Positions 27,757 through 36,670 of a stretch of 64,000 bases of DNA are shown one piece after another. Numbering within the stretch: position 1 is the stretch's first letter; each line of letters begins with the position of its first letter. The notes below the pieces were generated by a model. The model ran no database searches. It had not been told where the DNA came from and worked only from the letters and a program-made list of their open reading frames with translations. Source of the DNA: Nocardioides daeguensis (lineage in GTDB: Bacteria > Actinomycetota > Actinomycetes > Propionibacteriales > Nocardioidaceae); NCBI RefSeq assembly GCF_019192965.1, contig NZ_JAHTKU010000008.1:186001-250000 (forward strand), in the 5' to 3' direction. Position numbers and translations under genes: made by a program.

Positions 27757-28995
27757 GTGACTACCTCCGACTGGGGCCGCGTCGACGGCGACGGCACCGT
27801 CTACGTGAAGACGACCGATGGCGAGCGGGCGGTCGGGCAGATGCCCGATGCGACACCCGAGGAGGCCCTGGCCTTCTACACCAAGCGGTACGAGAACCTC
27901 TCGCTCGAGGTGGACCTGCTCCATCAACGGGTGCTGACCGGCGTGCTCTCGCCCGAGGAGGCGACGTCATCGGTCAAGCTCGTGCGCGAGCAGCTCGTCG
28001 ACGTCCACGCCGTCGGTGACATCGCCGCGCTGGTGCGCAAGCTCGACGAGCTCGGTCCGGTCATCGCCACCCAGCGCGACGCCCGCCGCGCCGCCAAGGC
28101 CCAGCGGGTCGCCGAAGCGCGCGCCGAGAAGGAGCGCCTCGCCGGCGAGGCGGAGAAGATCGCCACCGGGCGGGACTGGCGCAACGGCGCCAACCGGCTG
28201 CGCGAGCTGCTCGACGAGTGGAAGAAGCTGCCCCGCATCGACAAGGCCGCCGACGACGAGCTCTGGCGCCGGTTCTCCTCCGCCCGCTCCGCCTACACGA
28301 AGGCGCGCAAGTCGCACTTCGCCGAGCAGGACGAGAAGCGCGAGGGTGCCCGCGCTGTCAAGGAACGCCTGGTCGCCGAGGCCGAGGCGCTCGCGTCCTC
28401 GACCGAGTGGGGTCCCACGTCGGGCCGCTACCGCGACCTGATGCGCGACTGGAAGGCTGCCGGCCCAGCCCCCAAGACCGTCGACGACGAGCTCTGGCGC
28501 CGCTTCCGCGGCGCCCAGGACACCTTCTTCGGCGCCCGCGACGCCGCCAACGCCGCCCTCGACACCGAGTTCGCCGCGAACGCCGTCGTGAAGGAGGCGC
28601 TCCTAGAGGAGGCCGAGGCGATCGCCGCCGCTCTGGAGGCCTCGGGCGACCTCAACGCCGCCAAGGCCGCCTTCCGCCTCGTCGCCGACAAGTGGGACGA
28701 GGCCGGCAAGGTGCCCCGCGACCGCATCAAGGACCTCGAAGGTCGGATGCGCACCGTCGAGCAGGCCATCCGGCGCGCCGAGGACGACCAGTGGCGTCGT
28801 ACCGACCCCGAGAAGTCGGCCCGCGCCGACGACATGGTCTCCAAGCTCGAGGCGGCCATCGCCGAGGCCGAGGCCAAGCTCGAGGCCGCCCGCGCCCGCG
28901 GGGACGAGAAGAAGGTCCGTGAGCTGGAGGAGAACCTCCAGGGACGCCGCTCGTTCCTCGAGATGGCCAAGAAGGCGTCCGCGGACTACCGCTGA
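27757..28995 (+). CDS. DUF349 domain protein
   Basis: 412 aa, Ala/Glu/Arg-rich, mostly helical. Repeated DUF349 units with the pattern LWRRFxxAR (two near-identical copies, DDELWRRFSSARSAY and DDELWRRFRGAQDTF, at about 168 and 245) and a C-terminal coiled coil (KLEAAIAEAEAKLEAARARGDEKKVRELEE). No catalytic motif; role unknown. The start GTG 27757 has no ribosome site, and a TAGCAT box ends 8 nt upstream, so the mRNA may be leaderless. Divergent from the metallo-hydrolase gene with a 46-bp shared promoter gap. Confidence 0.85.
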   Translation: MTTSDWGRVDGDGTVYVKTTDGERAVGQMPDATPEEALAFYTKRYENLSLEVDLLHQRVLTGVLSPEEATSSVKLVREQLVDVHAVGDIAALVRKLDELGPVIATQRDARRAAKAQRVAEARAEKERLAGEAEKIATGRDWRNGANRLRELLDEWKKLPRIDKAADDELWRRFSSARSAYTKARKSHFAEQDEKREGARAVKERLVAEAEALASSTEWGPTSGRYRDLMRDWKAAGPAPKTVDDELWRRFRGAQDTFFGARDAANAALDTEFAANAVVKEALLEEAEAIAAALEASGDLNAAKAAFRLVADKWDEAGKVPRDRIKDLEGRMRTVEQAIRRAEDDQWRRTDPEKSARADDMVSKLEAAIAEAEAKLEAARARGDEKKVRELEENLQGRRSFLEMAKKASADYR

Positions 28996-29010
28996 GGTTG
29001 CGTCGCGACT

Positions 29011-29078
29011 GCTGCATGGATCCCCGGATGTCCGGGGATCCATGCGCATGTCAGGGGTTGCAACACCTGACAAGCGCA
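29011..29078 (+). repeat. left 68-bp terminal inverted repeat (two palindromes)
   Basis: Begins with a near-complete palindrome at 29014-29045 (arms GCATGGATCCCCGGA and TCCGGGGATCCATGC, 15 bp each, 2-nt centre), followed by a second hairpin at 29043-29078 (TGCGCATGTCAGG / CCTGACAAGCGCA, one mismatch, loop containing GTTGCAAC). 61 of 68 positions match the inverted copy at 30169-30236. Lies 15 nt after the DUF349 stop and 42 nt after the DUF559 gene's stop, so it is also placed to terminate both. Confidence 0.9.
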
Positions 29079-29120
29079 CGGAGTGCATACGCGGTGTGAC
29101 CAGCGGTGCTGACGTGGCGA

Positions 29121-30074
29121 TCAGCGCCGGGCTGCAGCGGCTGCCTCGATGACGGCCCGAATCCGTCGCGCCAGGCGGACGGGATCGGCGAGGTCGGCCC
29201 AGGTGATCCGGATGCACCGCCAGCCGGTGAGTTCCGCGACCCGACTCTCGCGTTGCTTCTCACGGAGGACGGCATCGACGACGGACTCGCCTGGCCGCCG
29301 GAACTTGAGGTACTTCTCCTTGCCGTCGAACTCGATCCAGATACCAAGATCGGGGAAGGCGAAGTCGAGGTAGGCGAACAACAGCGGCCCGTCGTACACC
29401 TCGAACTGGGGCTCGGGCGACGGAAAGTGATGGCGCCACAGGAAGTAGTGCGTGCGGCTCTCGCCTGCGGACTCGATCCGGGGATCGCCGAGGCGCAGCA
29501 CGAGGTCCGTCGCGAGCGAGTCCGGCCAGAGCGCCATACCGTTCTCGTATCGGTCGCGGATCTCCGCGGCGGTGAAGTCTCCTCGATGCAGGAAGTGGTT
29601 CAGCACCACCAACGCTGGCTCCACGCCCGTCATCGTCGCAACCTCCAGCGTGGCGCGCATCGGGGCCGCGCACTCGATGTCACCCACCACGACCAGGTCG
29701 CCAGCCTCGAGCGCACCCCGATGCTGCTTGATCCCGGCTTCGCGCCGTCCTGCACGGCCGTCCTTGCGCGTCGTGTGCACGGCCTCCAGCGAAAGCGCCC
29801 ACGTCGGCGCATCAAGGAAGGGCAGCGCGGACACGTGGGTGGCGGCCGCTTCGACACACGCCTGCCGCAGCGCGGATCGGACCCGCAGCGCATACCGCTC
29901 CTCTCGCGACAGCTGCGCCCACAGAGCACCATCGACGTACGCGCCGCGTCGGGGCTTGCCGAGCTGACCGGTGGCCACGGCGCGGGCCAGGCTGCGGTCG
30001 GTGTGACCGAGCGCGAGCAGGTCTTTGCGCAGAGCGATGTCGGTCAGGCAGGGGTGATCCGGATCCAGGTACAT
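29121..30074 (-). CDS. DUF559 (Vsr-like endonuclease fold) protein with AbiEi-like winged-helix N-terminus
   Basis: 317 aa from ATG 30074. Residues 5-50 resemble the winged helix of AbiEi-type antitoxin/regulators (ALRKDLLALGHTDRSLARAVA then GKPRRGAYVDG). The C-terminal 100 residues show a PD-(D/E)xK-like core, LDFAFPDLGIWIEFDGKEKY with Asp, Glu and Lys in order, then AELTGWRCIRITWADL, as in DUF559/Vsr-like proteins. Catalytic activity is not shown for most of this family. No partner toxin (AbiEii) is adjacent. A TTG nine codons upstream is an alternative start. The gene is lone inside the inverted-repeat unit. Confidence 0.8.
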   Translation of the reverse strand: MYLDPDHPCLTDIALRKDLLALGHTDRSLARAVATGQLGKPRRGAYVDGALWAQLSREERYALRVRSALRQACVEAAATHVSALPFLDAPTWALSLEAVHTTRKDGRAGRREAGIKQHRGALEAGDLVVVGDIECAAPMRATLEVATMTGVEPALVVLNHFLHRGDFTAAEIRDRYENGMALWPDSLATDLVLRLGDPRIESAGESRTHYFLWRHHFPSPEPQFEVYDGPLLFAYLDFAFPDLGIWIEFDGKEKYLKFRRPGESVVDAVLREKQRESRVAELTGWRCIRITWADLADPVRLARRIRAVIEAAAAARR

Positions 30075-30168
30075 GCAGACGCACTGCCCTGGCCTGACCA
30101 ACGCCTACACCACGTCCAGCCTCGCCTGTGGAGAGGAGCGTGAAAGCCGTGCACGATGACGCACTTCA

Positions 30169-30236
30169 TGCGCTTGTCAGGGGTTGCAACCCTCGACAAG
30201 CGCATGAATCCCCGGATGTCCGGGGATCCATGCAGC
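30169..30236 (-). repeat. right 68-bp terminal inverted repeat (two palindromes)
   Basis: Inverted copy of 29011-29078. Here the inner palindrome is longer and cleaner: TCATGCGCTTGTC (30166-30178) pairs perfectly with GACAAGCGCATGA (30195-30207), enclosing GGGTTGCAACCC. The outer one (30202-30233) has one mismatch. It starts 7 nt after the rel stop, in terminator position. Confidence 0.9.
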
Positions 30237-30243
30237 CCCCGAC

Positions 30244-32553
30244 CTACTGGGTGACGCGGTAGGCGTCGAACACGCCCGGGACCGAGCGGACGACGCTGAG
30301 GACCGTGTCGAGGTGCTTGGCGTCGGCCATCTCGAACGTGAACCGGGACTTCGCGGTCCGGTCACGGGAGGTGGTGAGGTTGGCCGACAGGATGTTCACG
30401 TGCGCGTCGGAGAGCACCATGGTGATGTCCGAGAGCAGGCGGGAACGGTCCAGCGCCTCGACCTGGATGTTGACCAGGAAGGTCGACTGGCCGGTGGGAG
30501 CCCACTCGACGTCGACGAGCTTCTCGGGCTGGGCGAGCAGGCTGGCGGCGTTGGTGCAGTCCTTGCGGTGCACCGAGACTCCCCCGCCCTTGGTGACGAA
30601 GCCGAGGATGGTGTCGGGCGGGACCGGGGTGCAGCACTTGGCCAGCTTGACCCAGACGTCGGGTGAGCCGGTGACGATGACGCCGGCGCCACCGCTCGTC
30701 GGGCGGCGGGGACGGCCCCGCCGGCCGGTGATGGTGACGGCCTCCGCGAGGTCCTCCTGAGCCCCCTCGTCGCCGCCGTGGAGCTCGATCACCTTGCGGA
30801 CCACGGTCTGCGCGCCCAGGTTGCCCTCGCCGACCGCGGCGTAGAGCGCGCTGACGTCGGTCAGCCGGAACGCCGACGCGACGAGCGTCAGCGAGTCGTG
30901 GGAGAGCAGCCGCTTGAGGGGCAGGCCCTCCTTGCGCATCAGCTTGGCGATCTCGTCCTTGCCGCGCTCGATCGCCTCCTCGCGACGCTCCTTGGTGAAC
31001 CACTGGCGGATCTTGGACCGGGCGCGCTGGGACTTCACGAAGTTCAGCCAGTCGCGCGAGGGGCCGGCGCCCTCGGCCTTGGAGGTGAAGACCTCGATCA
31101 CGTCGCCGTTCTCGAGGGTGGACTCGAGCGGGACGAGGCGACCGTTGACCCGGGCACCGATGGTGCGGTTGCCGACCTCGGTGTGCACGGCGTACGCGAA
31201 GTCGACGGGGGTGGAGCCGGACGGCAGGGCGATCACGTCGCCTCGCGGGGTGAAGACGTAGGTCTCGGCCTGGTTGATCTCGAAGCGCAGCGACTCGAGG
31301 AACTCCCCCGGGTCCTCGACCTCGCTCTGCCAGTCGAGCAGCTGGCGCACCCAGCTCATGTCGTCGAGGTCGCCGGGCCGGTCGGTGTCGTTGCCGGCTC
31401 GGCCGTCCTCCTTGTACTTCCAGTGCGCCGCCACGCCGTACTCCGCGCGACGGTGCATCGCGAAGGTGCGGATCTGCATCTCGACGGGCTTGCCCTGCGG
31501 GCCGATGACCGTGGTGTGCAGCGACTGGTACATGTTGAACTTCGGCATCGCGACGTAGTCCTTGAACCGGCCCAGGACCGGGTTCCAGCGCGAGTGGAGC
31601 ACGCCGAGGACGCCGTAGCAGTCACGGTCCTCCTCCACGAGGATGCGAATGCCGACGAGGTCGTAGATGTCGGAGAAGTCGCGACCGCCGACGATCATCT
31701 TCTGGTAGATCGAGTAGTAGTGCTTCGGCCGGCCGGTCACCGTCGCCTTGATCTTGGCCTCGCGCAGGTCTTTCTCGACCTGGGAGATCACCTCGGCGAG
31801 GAAGGAGTCGCGCGACGGCGCGCGCTCGGCGACCAGGCGGACGATCTCGTCGTAGATCTTGGGGTGGAGGGTCGCGAACGCGAGGTCCTCGAGCTCCCAC
31901 TTGATGGTGTTCATGCCCAGCCGGTGGGCCAGCGGGGCGTAGATGTCGAGTGTCTCGCGGGCCTTGCGCTCCTGGGTGTCCTGCTTGACGAAGCGCAGTG
32001 TCCGCATGTTGTGGAGCCGGTCGGCGAGCTTGATGACGAGGACCCGGATGTCGCGCGACATCGCGACGATCATCTTGCGGATCGTCTCGGCGTTGGCCGA
32101 GTCGCCGTAGACGACCTTGTCGAGCTTGGTCACGCCGTCGACGAGCAGCGCGACTTCGTCACCGAAGTCGCGGCGACACTCCTCGAGGGTGTACGGCGTG
32201 TCCTCGACCGTGTCGTGCAGGAGCGCGGCCACCAGGGTCGGCTCGGTCATGCCGATGCCGGCGAGGATCGTGGTGACCGCGAGCGGGTGGGTGATGTAGG
32301 GGTCGCCGCTCTTGCGCTTCTGCTCGGCGTGCAGGCGCTCGGCGGTCAGGTAGGCGCGCTCCAGCAGCGGCAGGTCGGCCTTCGGGTGGTTGGCCCGCAC
32401 GGCCCGGAACAGCGGCTCGAGGACCGGATTGGAGACCTGGCCCCGGCTGCCCATCCGGGCCAGCCGGGCGCGGACACCACGACCGCCGCCGGGCTCGCTG
32501 GGGACCGGGGTGGGCGCCGTCGGCACTCGTGGCGTCGTGCGCTCCTCGGTCAT
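30244..32553 (-). CDS. rel: bifunctional (p)ppGpp synthetase/hydrolase Rel
   Basis: 769 aa long RSH protein. HD hydrolase domain with HDTVED at 113-118 and [16 protein letters not shown]; synthetase domain with [25 protein letters not shown] signature near residue 330; TGS domain ([25 protein letters not shown]) near 430; helical and zinc-finger-like (KCCTPVPPD) region near 630; C-terminal ACT domain. Makes and degrades the stringent alarmone, tied to the ribosome. The actinobacterial single Rel carries both activities. ATG 32553, 21 nt after apt. Confidence 0.96.
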   Translation of the reverse strand: MTEERTTPRVPTAPTPVPSEPGGGRGVRARLARMGSRGQVSNPVLEPLFRAVRANHPKADLPLLERAYLTAERLHAEQKRKSGDPYITHPLAVTTILAGIGMTEPTLVAALLHDTVEDTPYTLEECRRDFGDEVALLVDGVTKLDKVVYGDSANAETIRKMIVAMSRDIRVLVIKLADRLHNMRTLRFVKQDTQERKARETLDIYAPLAHRLGMNTIKWELEDLAFATLHPKIYDEIVRLVAERAPSRDSFLAEVISQVEKDLREAKIKATVTGRPKHYYSIYQKMIVGGRDFSDIYDLVGIRILVEEDRDCYGVLGVLHSRWNPVLGRFKDYVAMPKFNMYQSLHTTVIGPQGKPVEMQIRTFAMHRRAEYGVAAHWKYKEDGRAGNDTDRPGDLDDMSWVRQLLDWQSEVEDPGEFLESLRFEINQAETYVFTPRGDVIALPSGSTPVDFAYAVHTEVGNRTIGARVNGRLVPLESTLENGDVIEVFTSKAEGAGPSRDWLNFVKSQRARSKIRQWFTKERREEAIERGKDEIAKLMRKEGLPLKRLLSHDSLTLVASAFRLTDVSALYAAVGEGNLGAQTVVRKVIELHGGDEGAQEDLAEAVTITGRRGRPRRPTSGGAGVIVTGSPDVWVKLAKCCTPVPPDTILGFVTKGGGVSVHRKDCTNAASLLAQPEKLVDVEWAPTGQSTFLVNIQVEALDRSRLLSDITMVLSDAHVNILSANLTTSRDRTAKSRFTFEMADAKHLDTVLSVVRSVPGVFDAYRVTQ

Positions 32554-32574
32554 GGTCGCAGTCTAGTGCGGGCC

Positions 32575-33132
32575 TCAGACCCTCTGCAGCGCCTGCACGG
32601 CAACGTCGCCGAGGGCGGCGCGTCCGTCGAGGAAGCCGAGCTCCATCAGTACGGCGAAGCCGACCGGCTCCGCGCCGCAGCGCCGGACCAGGTCGCAGGT
32701 CGCCGCCGCGGTGCCGCCGGTGGCGAGCACGTCGTCGACGAGGAGGACCCGGTCGCCCGGCGCGACGGCGTCCTGGTGGAGCTCGAGCACCGCCTCGCCG
32801 TACTCGAGGGAGTAGTCGGCCTGGTGGGTGTCGTGCGGGAGCTTGCCGGCCTTGCGGACCGGTGCGAAGCCGACGCCGAGTGCCAGCGCGACGGGGGCCG
32901 CGAGGATGAACCCGCGGGCCTCCATCCCGACGACCTTGTCGACGACGACCGCGCCGCTCTCGTCGCGCCCGGCCGCGGCCATCGCCTCGACGACCGCGCC
33001 GAAGCCGGCCGCGTCGGCCAGCAGCGGCGTGATGTCCTTGAAGACGATGCCGGGCTCAGGGAAGTCCGGGATGTCGCGGACCAGCCGGGTCAGGGCGTCG
33101 ACCGCCCGGGCACGGACGTCGAGAACGGGCAC
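32575..33132 (-). CDS. apt: adenine phosphoribosyltransferase
   Basis: Adenine plus PRPP to AMP, purine salvage. 185 aa from GTG 33132. PRPP motif VLLVDDVLATGGTA near residue 130; FPEPGIVFKDITPLL near 24; GMEARGFILAAPVA near 70; hood LPHDTHQADYSLEYG near 100. 4 nt after secF, in the conserved secDF-apt-rel order. Confidence 0.96.
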   Translation of the reverse strand: MPVLDVRARAVDALTRLVRDIPDFPEPGIVFKDITPLLADAAGFGAVVEAMAAAGRDESGAVVVDKVVGMEARGFILAAPVALALGVGFAPVRKAGKLPHDTHQADYSLEYGEAVLELHQDAVAPGDRVLLVDDVLATGGTAAATCDLVRRCGAEPVGFAVLMELGFLDGRAALGDVAVQALQRV

Positions 33133-33136
33133 GGCG

Positions 33137-34405
33137 CTACTTCTTGCCGCGCTTGGACCGGGCCTGGCGCACCGGCTGCTTGCGGCCCGAGCTGCCGCTC
33201 TCGTTGACCGGGCGGCTGGGGGTCGGCACCACGCGGCCCTTGCCCACGGCCCCCCTGTTGGGAGCGGTACGACGGGGACCCGGCGTGTCGTCGACCTCCA
33301 CCTCGAACTCCTCGTCGAGGAGCTCGTCCGGGATCGAGTCGGGGTCCTCGCCGCGGCGGCCGGCGACGGGCGCCTCGTCGGTCGCGGCGGGAACCGAGGC
33401 GTACCGGTCGGCGAGCGCGCGCTGCTTGGCCTTGGCGCGACGCGCCTGGATCTGCATCTCGGTCTCCTGCATCTTCAGGTGGACCAGGACGCGCGGGGCG
33501 AGCATGACCGAGGAGTAGACGCCGACGCCCATGCCGACGAACTGGGCCAGGGCGAGGTCCTGCAGCGAGCTGGCACCGAGCTGGACGGCCGAGACGTAGA
33601 GGATCGCGCCGATCGGGATGAGCGCGACGATCGAGGTGTTGATCGAGCGCACCAGGGTCTGGTTGACCGCGAGGTTGGCCGCGTCGGCGTAGGACTGCGT
33701 GTTCTTGCGGAGAACCGTGGTGTTCTCCTTGATCTTGTCGAACACGACGACCGTGTCGTAGAGCGAGAAGCCGAGGATCGCGAGCACACCGGTCACGGCG
33801 GCCGGCGTCACCTGGAAGCCGGACAGGGCGTAGACGCCGACGGTCAGCATGACGTCGTGGACCAGCGCGATGAACGCGGCCACCGACATCCGCCACTCGC
33901 GGAAGTAGCCCCAGATGAACAAGACGACGAGGAACAAGAAGATGCCGACGCCGAGCGCGGCGCGCTTGGCGACCTCCTGGCCCCAGCTGGGGCCGATGTC
34001 CTGCACCGACAGGTCACCCGCGTCGACCGTGGGGAACTCGTCGTGCACGAGCGCGGAGATCTCGCCGCGCTGCTCCTCGCTGAGGTTCTCGACCTGGATC
34101 ACCAGCGACGAGTCGCCCTCGGTCGTGACGACGGGGTTCTCGGCGTTCTGGATACCGGAGTCGGCCACCTTGGTGCGCAGGTCGTCGGCCGCCGACTGGG
34201 TGGCCTTGCCGGCGCCCACCGGGACCGACACCGTCGTACCGCCGGTGAACTCGACGCCCATGTTGAGCGGCTTGAGGAAGAGGACCAGCACCGCGGCCGC
34301 GACGAGCGCGCCGGAGATGGCGTAGAAGAGCCACGGCTTGCCGACGAAGTTGATCGACTTGCGGCCCTGGTAGAGCTCGTTGCCGAGCCGGGACATCTTG
34401 CCCAT
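33137..34405 (-). CDS. secF: protein translocase subunit SecF
   Basis: 422 aa, six membrane segments; GVEFTGGTTVSVPV near residue 50, P4-loop-type periplasmic domain, then GVLAILGFSLYDTVVVFDKIKEN near 190 and LVRSINTSIVALIPIGAI. Unlike E. coli SecF it has a long hydrophilic C-terminal tail (about 310-422), basic at the end (GRKQPVRQARSKRGKK), probably cytoplasmic. ATG shares one base with the secD stop (TGATG). Confidence 0.95.
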   Translation of the reverse strand: MGKMSRLGNELYQGRKSINFVGKPWLFYAISGALVAAAVLVLFLKPLNMGVEFTGGTTVSVPVGAGKATQSAADDLRTKVADSGIQNAENPVVTTEGDSSLVIQVENLSEEQRGEISALVHDEFPTVDAGDLSVQDIGPSWGQEVAKRAALGVGIFLFLVVLFIWGYFREWRMSVAAFIALVHDVMLTVGVYALSGFQVTPAAVTGVLAILGFSLYDTVVVFDKIKENTTVLRKNTQSYADAANLAVNQTLVRSINTSIVALIPIGAILYVSAVQLGASSLQDLALAQFVGMGVGVYSSVMLAPRVLVHLKMQETEMQIQARRAKAKQRALADRYASVPAATDEAPVAGRRGEDPDSIPDELLDEEFEVEVDDTPGPRRTAPNRGAVGKGRVVPTPSRPVNESGSSGRKQPVRQARSKRGKK

Positions 34406-36231
34406 CAGGCGTCACCTCCGGCGACGGCGGTGCGACCGGGGCGGGAGGGCGTGATGTCCATGCCCAGCGTCTCCTTGCTGAGGCCGGACAGCTTGTGCCC
34501 GGAGTTGAAGGCCTTGAACTGCGCGAGCCACGACACCATCGGCTTGGTGAACCAGAACAGCACCGCGAGGTCGATGAGCGTGGTCAGGCCGAGCGCGAAG
34601 CCGAAGCCCTTCACCGCGCCGCTCGCGAAGATGTAGAGCACCAATGCCGAGAGGATCTGGACCGTGTTGGCCGCGACCCGGGTGACCCGGGCCCGGGCCC
34701 ATCCGGTCTCGACCGCGACCCGCATCGACTTGCCCTCGCGCATCTCGTCACGGATGCGCTCGAAGAAGATGACGAACGAGTCGGCGGTGATGCCGACGGC
34801 GATGACGAGACCGGCGATGCCGGGCAGGGTCAGGGTGAAGCCGGCGGTCTTGCTCAGCAGCAGCACCAGCGCGTAGGTGATCGCCGCTGCCACGAACAGC
34901 GAGCTGACCACCACCAGGCCGAGGCCGCGGTAGTAGAAGAGGCAGTAGAGCATCACCAGGACGAGGCCGATCGCGCCCGCGGTCAGACCGGCGGAGAGCT
35001 GGTTGCCGGCCAGGGACGGCCCGATCTCCTCGACGGAGGTCTGGTCGTCGTTGAACTTGATCGGCAGTGCACCGAACTTGAGGCTGTTGGCCAGGTCGAG
35101 CGCCTGCTGCTCGGTGAAGTCACCGGAGATGCTCGAGCGGCCGTCGGTGATCACGGCGTTCATGACCGGCGCCGAGATGGTGACGGCGTCGAGCACGATG
35201 GCGAACTGCTCGTCGGTGCCGTTGAAGGCCCGGGAGACGGCCTCGAAGTCCGAGGAGGCGCCGGCAGAACCCTTGGGGTGCGCGCGGTCCTTGCTGTTGC
35301 CCATCTCGATCTGCACCTCCCAGCCGACCCCGTTCTGGGGGGTGCCGGCGGCGGCGTTGTCGAGCTCGGTGCCTTCGACGACCGAGCGGCTCAGCAGGTA
35401 CTTGATGCTGATGCCGCCCTCGGGCTGGGAGCAGGACACCAGCGGCTGGTCCGGGTCGTCCGCCAGGTCGGCGGCCTTGCCCTCGGCGTCGAGCAGCACG
35501 CCCTTCGCGTCGCAGGTGTACTTGCCGAACTCGGCGATCGCGGCCTGGTCGGGGCTGCGGGACCAGGCGATGTCGTCCTGCACGGTCCACGTCTTGCCGT
35601 CGCCACCCGGGTCGTCCGCGGTCGGCGTACCGGTCGGGACGTCGGCGGGGGCGTCCGTGGGGCCGTCGGTCGCCGGCGTGCCGGTCGCGGTGTCCGTGGC
35701 GGTCTCGGTCGCACCGTCCGTGGGGGCGTCCGTGGCGCCGTCGGTCGGGTCGTCCTCGGCGAGCGAGAGCGGCGCGCGGCCCAGGCCCATGCCGCTGGGG
35801 TCGCCCACGCCGGCGGTGGAGGTCTCACAGGCGCCGGGGCGCTGGTCGGAGCAGGCGACCAGCCGGAAACGGAGCTGCGCCTGGCGCTTGACCGTCTCCT
35901 CGAGCTGGCTGCGGTTCTTGGTCTTGCCGGGCACCTCGACCACGATGTTGCGGCCGCCCTGGGTGGTGACCGCGGCCTCCGCGACACCGGAGCCGTTGAC
36001 GCGCTGGTCGATGATCCGGCGCGCCTCGTCGAGGTTCTCCTTGGTGGGAGTCTTCTCGGCGGTCAGGGTGATCCGGGTGCCGCCTTGCAGGTCCAGGCCG
36101 AGGGCGGGACGCCACGGCGTCTCAGGGTCCTTCACCCCGGCCTGCGAGAGCGCGGTCAGGCCGTAGAGCACGGCCAGACCGAGGAAGAAGACGATCAGGT
36201 GGCGCCCAGGGCGCGGACGGCGGGACGCCAT
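34405..36231 (-). CDS. secD: protein translocase subunit SecD
   Basis: 608 aa, proton-motive-force-driven partner of SecYEG. One N-terminal span, then the large external P1 domain (LGLDLQGGTRITL near 45, VNGSGVAEAAVTTQGGRNIVVEVPG near 80), and five C-terminal spans with GVTADSFVIFFERIRDEMREG near 470. Residues about 158-212 are a Thr/Asp/Ala/Pro-rich insertion with repeated PTDGAT, TDAP and TGTP blocks inside P1, absent from the E. coli protein. 2 nt after yajC; yajC-secD-secF form one unit. Confidence 0.95.
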   Translation of the reverse strand: MASRRPRPGRHLIVFFLGLAVLYGLTALSQAGVKDPETPWRPALGLDLQGGTRITLTAEKTPTKENLDEARRIIDQRVNGSGVAEAAVTTQGGRNIVVEVPGKTKNRSQLEETVKRQAQLRFRLVACSDQRPGACETSTAGVGDPSGMGLGRAPLSLAEDDPTDGATDAPTDGATETATDTATGTPATDGPTDAPADVPTGTPTADDPGGDGKTWTVQDDIAWSRSPDQAAIAEFGKYTCDAKGVLLDAEGKAADLADDPDQPLVSCSQPEGGISIKYLLSRSVVEGTELDNAAAGTPQNGVGWEVQIEMGNSKDRAHPKGSAGASSDFEAVSRAFNGTDEQFAIVLDAVTISAPVMNAVITDGRSSISGDFTEQQALDLANSLKFGALPIKFNDDQTSVEEIGPSLAGNQLSAGLTAGAIGLVLVMLYCLFYYRGLGLVVVSSLFVAAAITYALVLLLSKTAGFTLTLPGIAGLVIAVGITADSFVIFFERIRDEMREGKSMRVAVETGWARARVTRVAANTVQILSALVLYIFASGAVKGFGFALGLTTLIDLAVLFWFTKPMVSWLAQFKAFNSGHKLSGLSKETLGMDITPSRPGRTAVAGGDA

Positions 36232-36233
36232 GC

Positions 36234-36563
36234 TCAGCGCTCCTCTTCATCGTCGGGACGGTCGGTCGGGTCAGGCGTGGAGGTCTCGGAGGTCTCCGGC
36301 TCGGTCTCGCGGCGCACGGACGCAACGGCGCCCCGCACCACCCGGACCACGACTCCGGGGGCGATCTCGAGCTCGAGGTGGTCGTCTGCCTCGCCCGTGA
36401 TGGTGCCGAAGATGCCGGAGGTCAGCATCACGTCGTCGCCGACGGCGAGGCCTGCCTGCAGGGAGGCGGCCTCCTTGCGCTGGCGCGAGGCGGGGCGGAT
36501 GATCAGCAGCCAGAAGATGGCCGCGATCGCCACGATCGGCAGCAGGGACGCAGCGTCTTTCAC
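36234..36563 (-). CDS. yajC: preprotein translocase subunit YajC
   Basis: 109 aa from GTG 36563, with GGAGAGG about 9 nt upstream. One membrane span LLPIVAIAAIFWLLIIRP (residues 7-24), basic RPASRQRKEAASLQAGL after it, the conserved GDDVMLTSGIFGTI, and an acidic C-terminal tail rich in Glu/Thr/Asp. Accessory partner of SecDF. The 107-nt gap to ruvB likely holds the promoter of the sec unit, though I see no strong -10/-35 pair. Confidence 0.92.
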   Translation of the reverse strand: MKDAASLLPIVAIAAIFWLLIIRPASRQRKEAASLQAGLAVGDDVMLTSGIFGTITGEADDHLELEIAPGVVVRVVRGAVASVRRETEPETSETSTPDPTDRPDDEEER

Positions 36564-36670
36564 AGACAAACCTCTCCAAAGGGCACGGACGGACCCCGCA
36601 GGACGAAGCCGTCCCCGGGACCGCCGGTCAGTGTAGCCAGGGACCCTGGGGAAATGCTGATCGGTGCAGG

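Larger units (their letters stand above)
29011..30236. mobile_element. 1.2-kb unit bounded by 68-bp inverted repeats, single DUF559 passenger
   Basis: The two 68-bp ends are inverted relative to each other and enclose one complete gene and nothing else. The unit separates DUF349 (+) and rel (-), which would otherwise converge. There is no transposase or integrase, no clear target duplication, and the passenger gene has more A/T in third positions than its neighbours. Mobility in trans is one reading; duplicated bidirectional terminators is the other. I give the element call modest confidence. Confidence 0.35.

Noticed and set aside
29011..30236. CRISPR-like or integron-like array
   Set aside because: Only two repeat copies in inverted order with one gene between; no regular direct repeats, spacers, cas genes or integrase.
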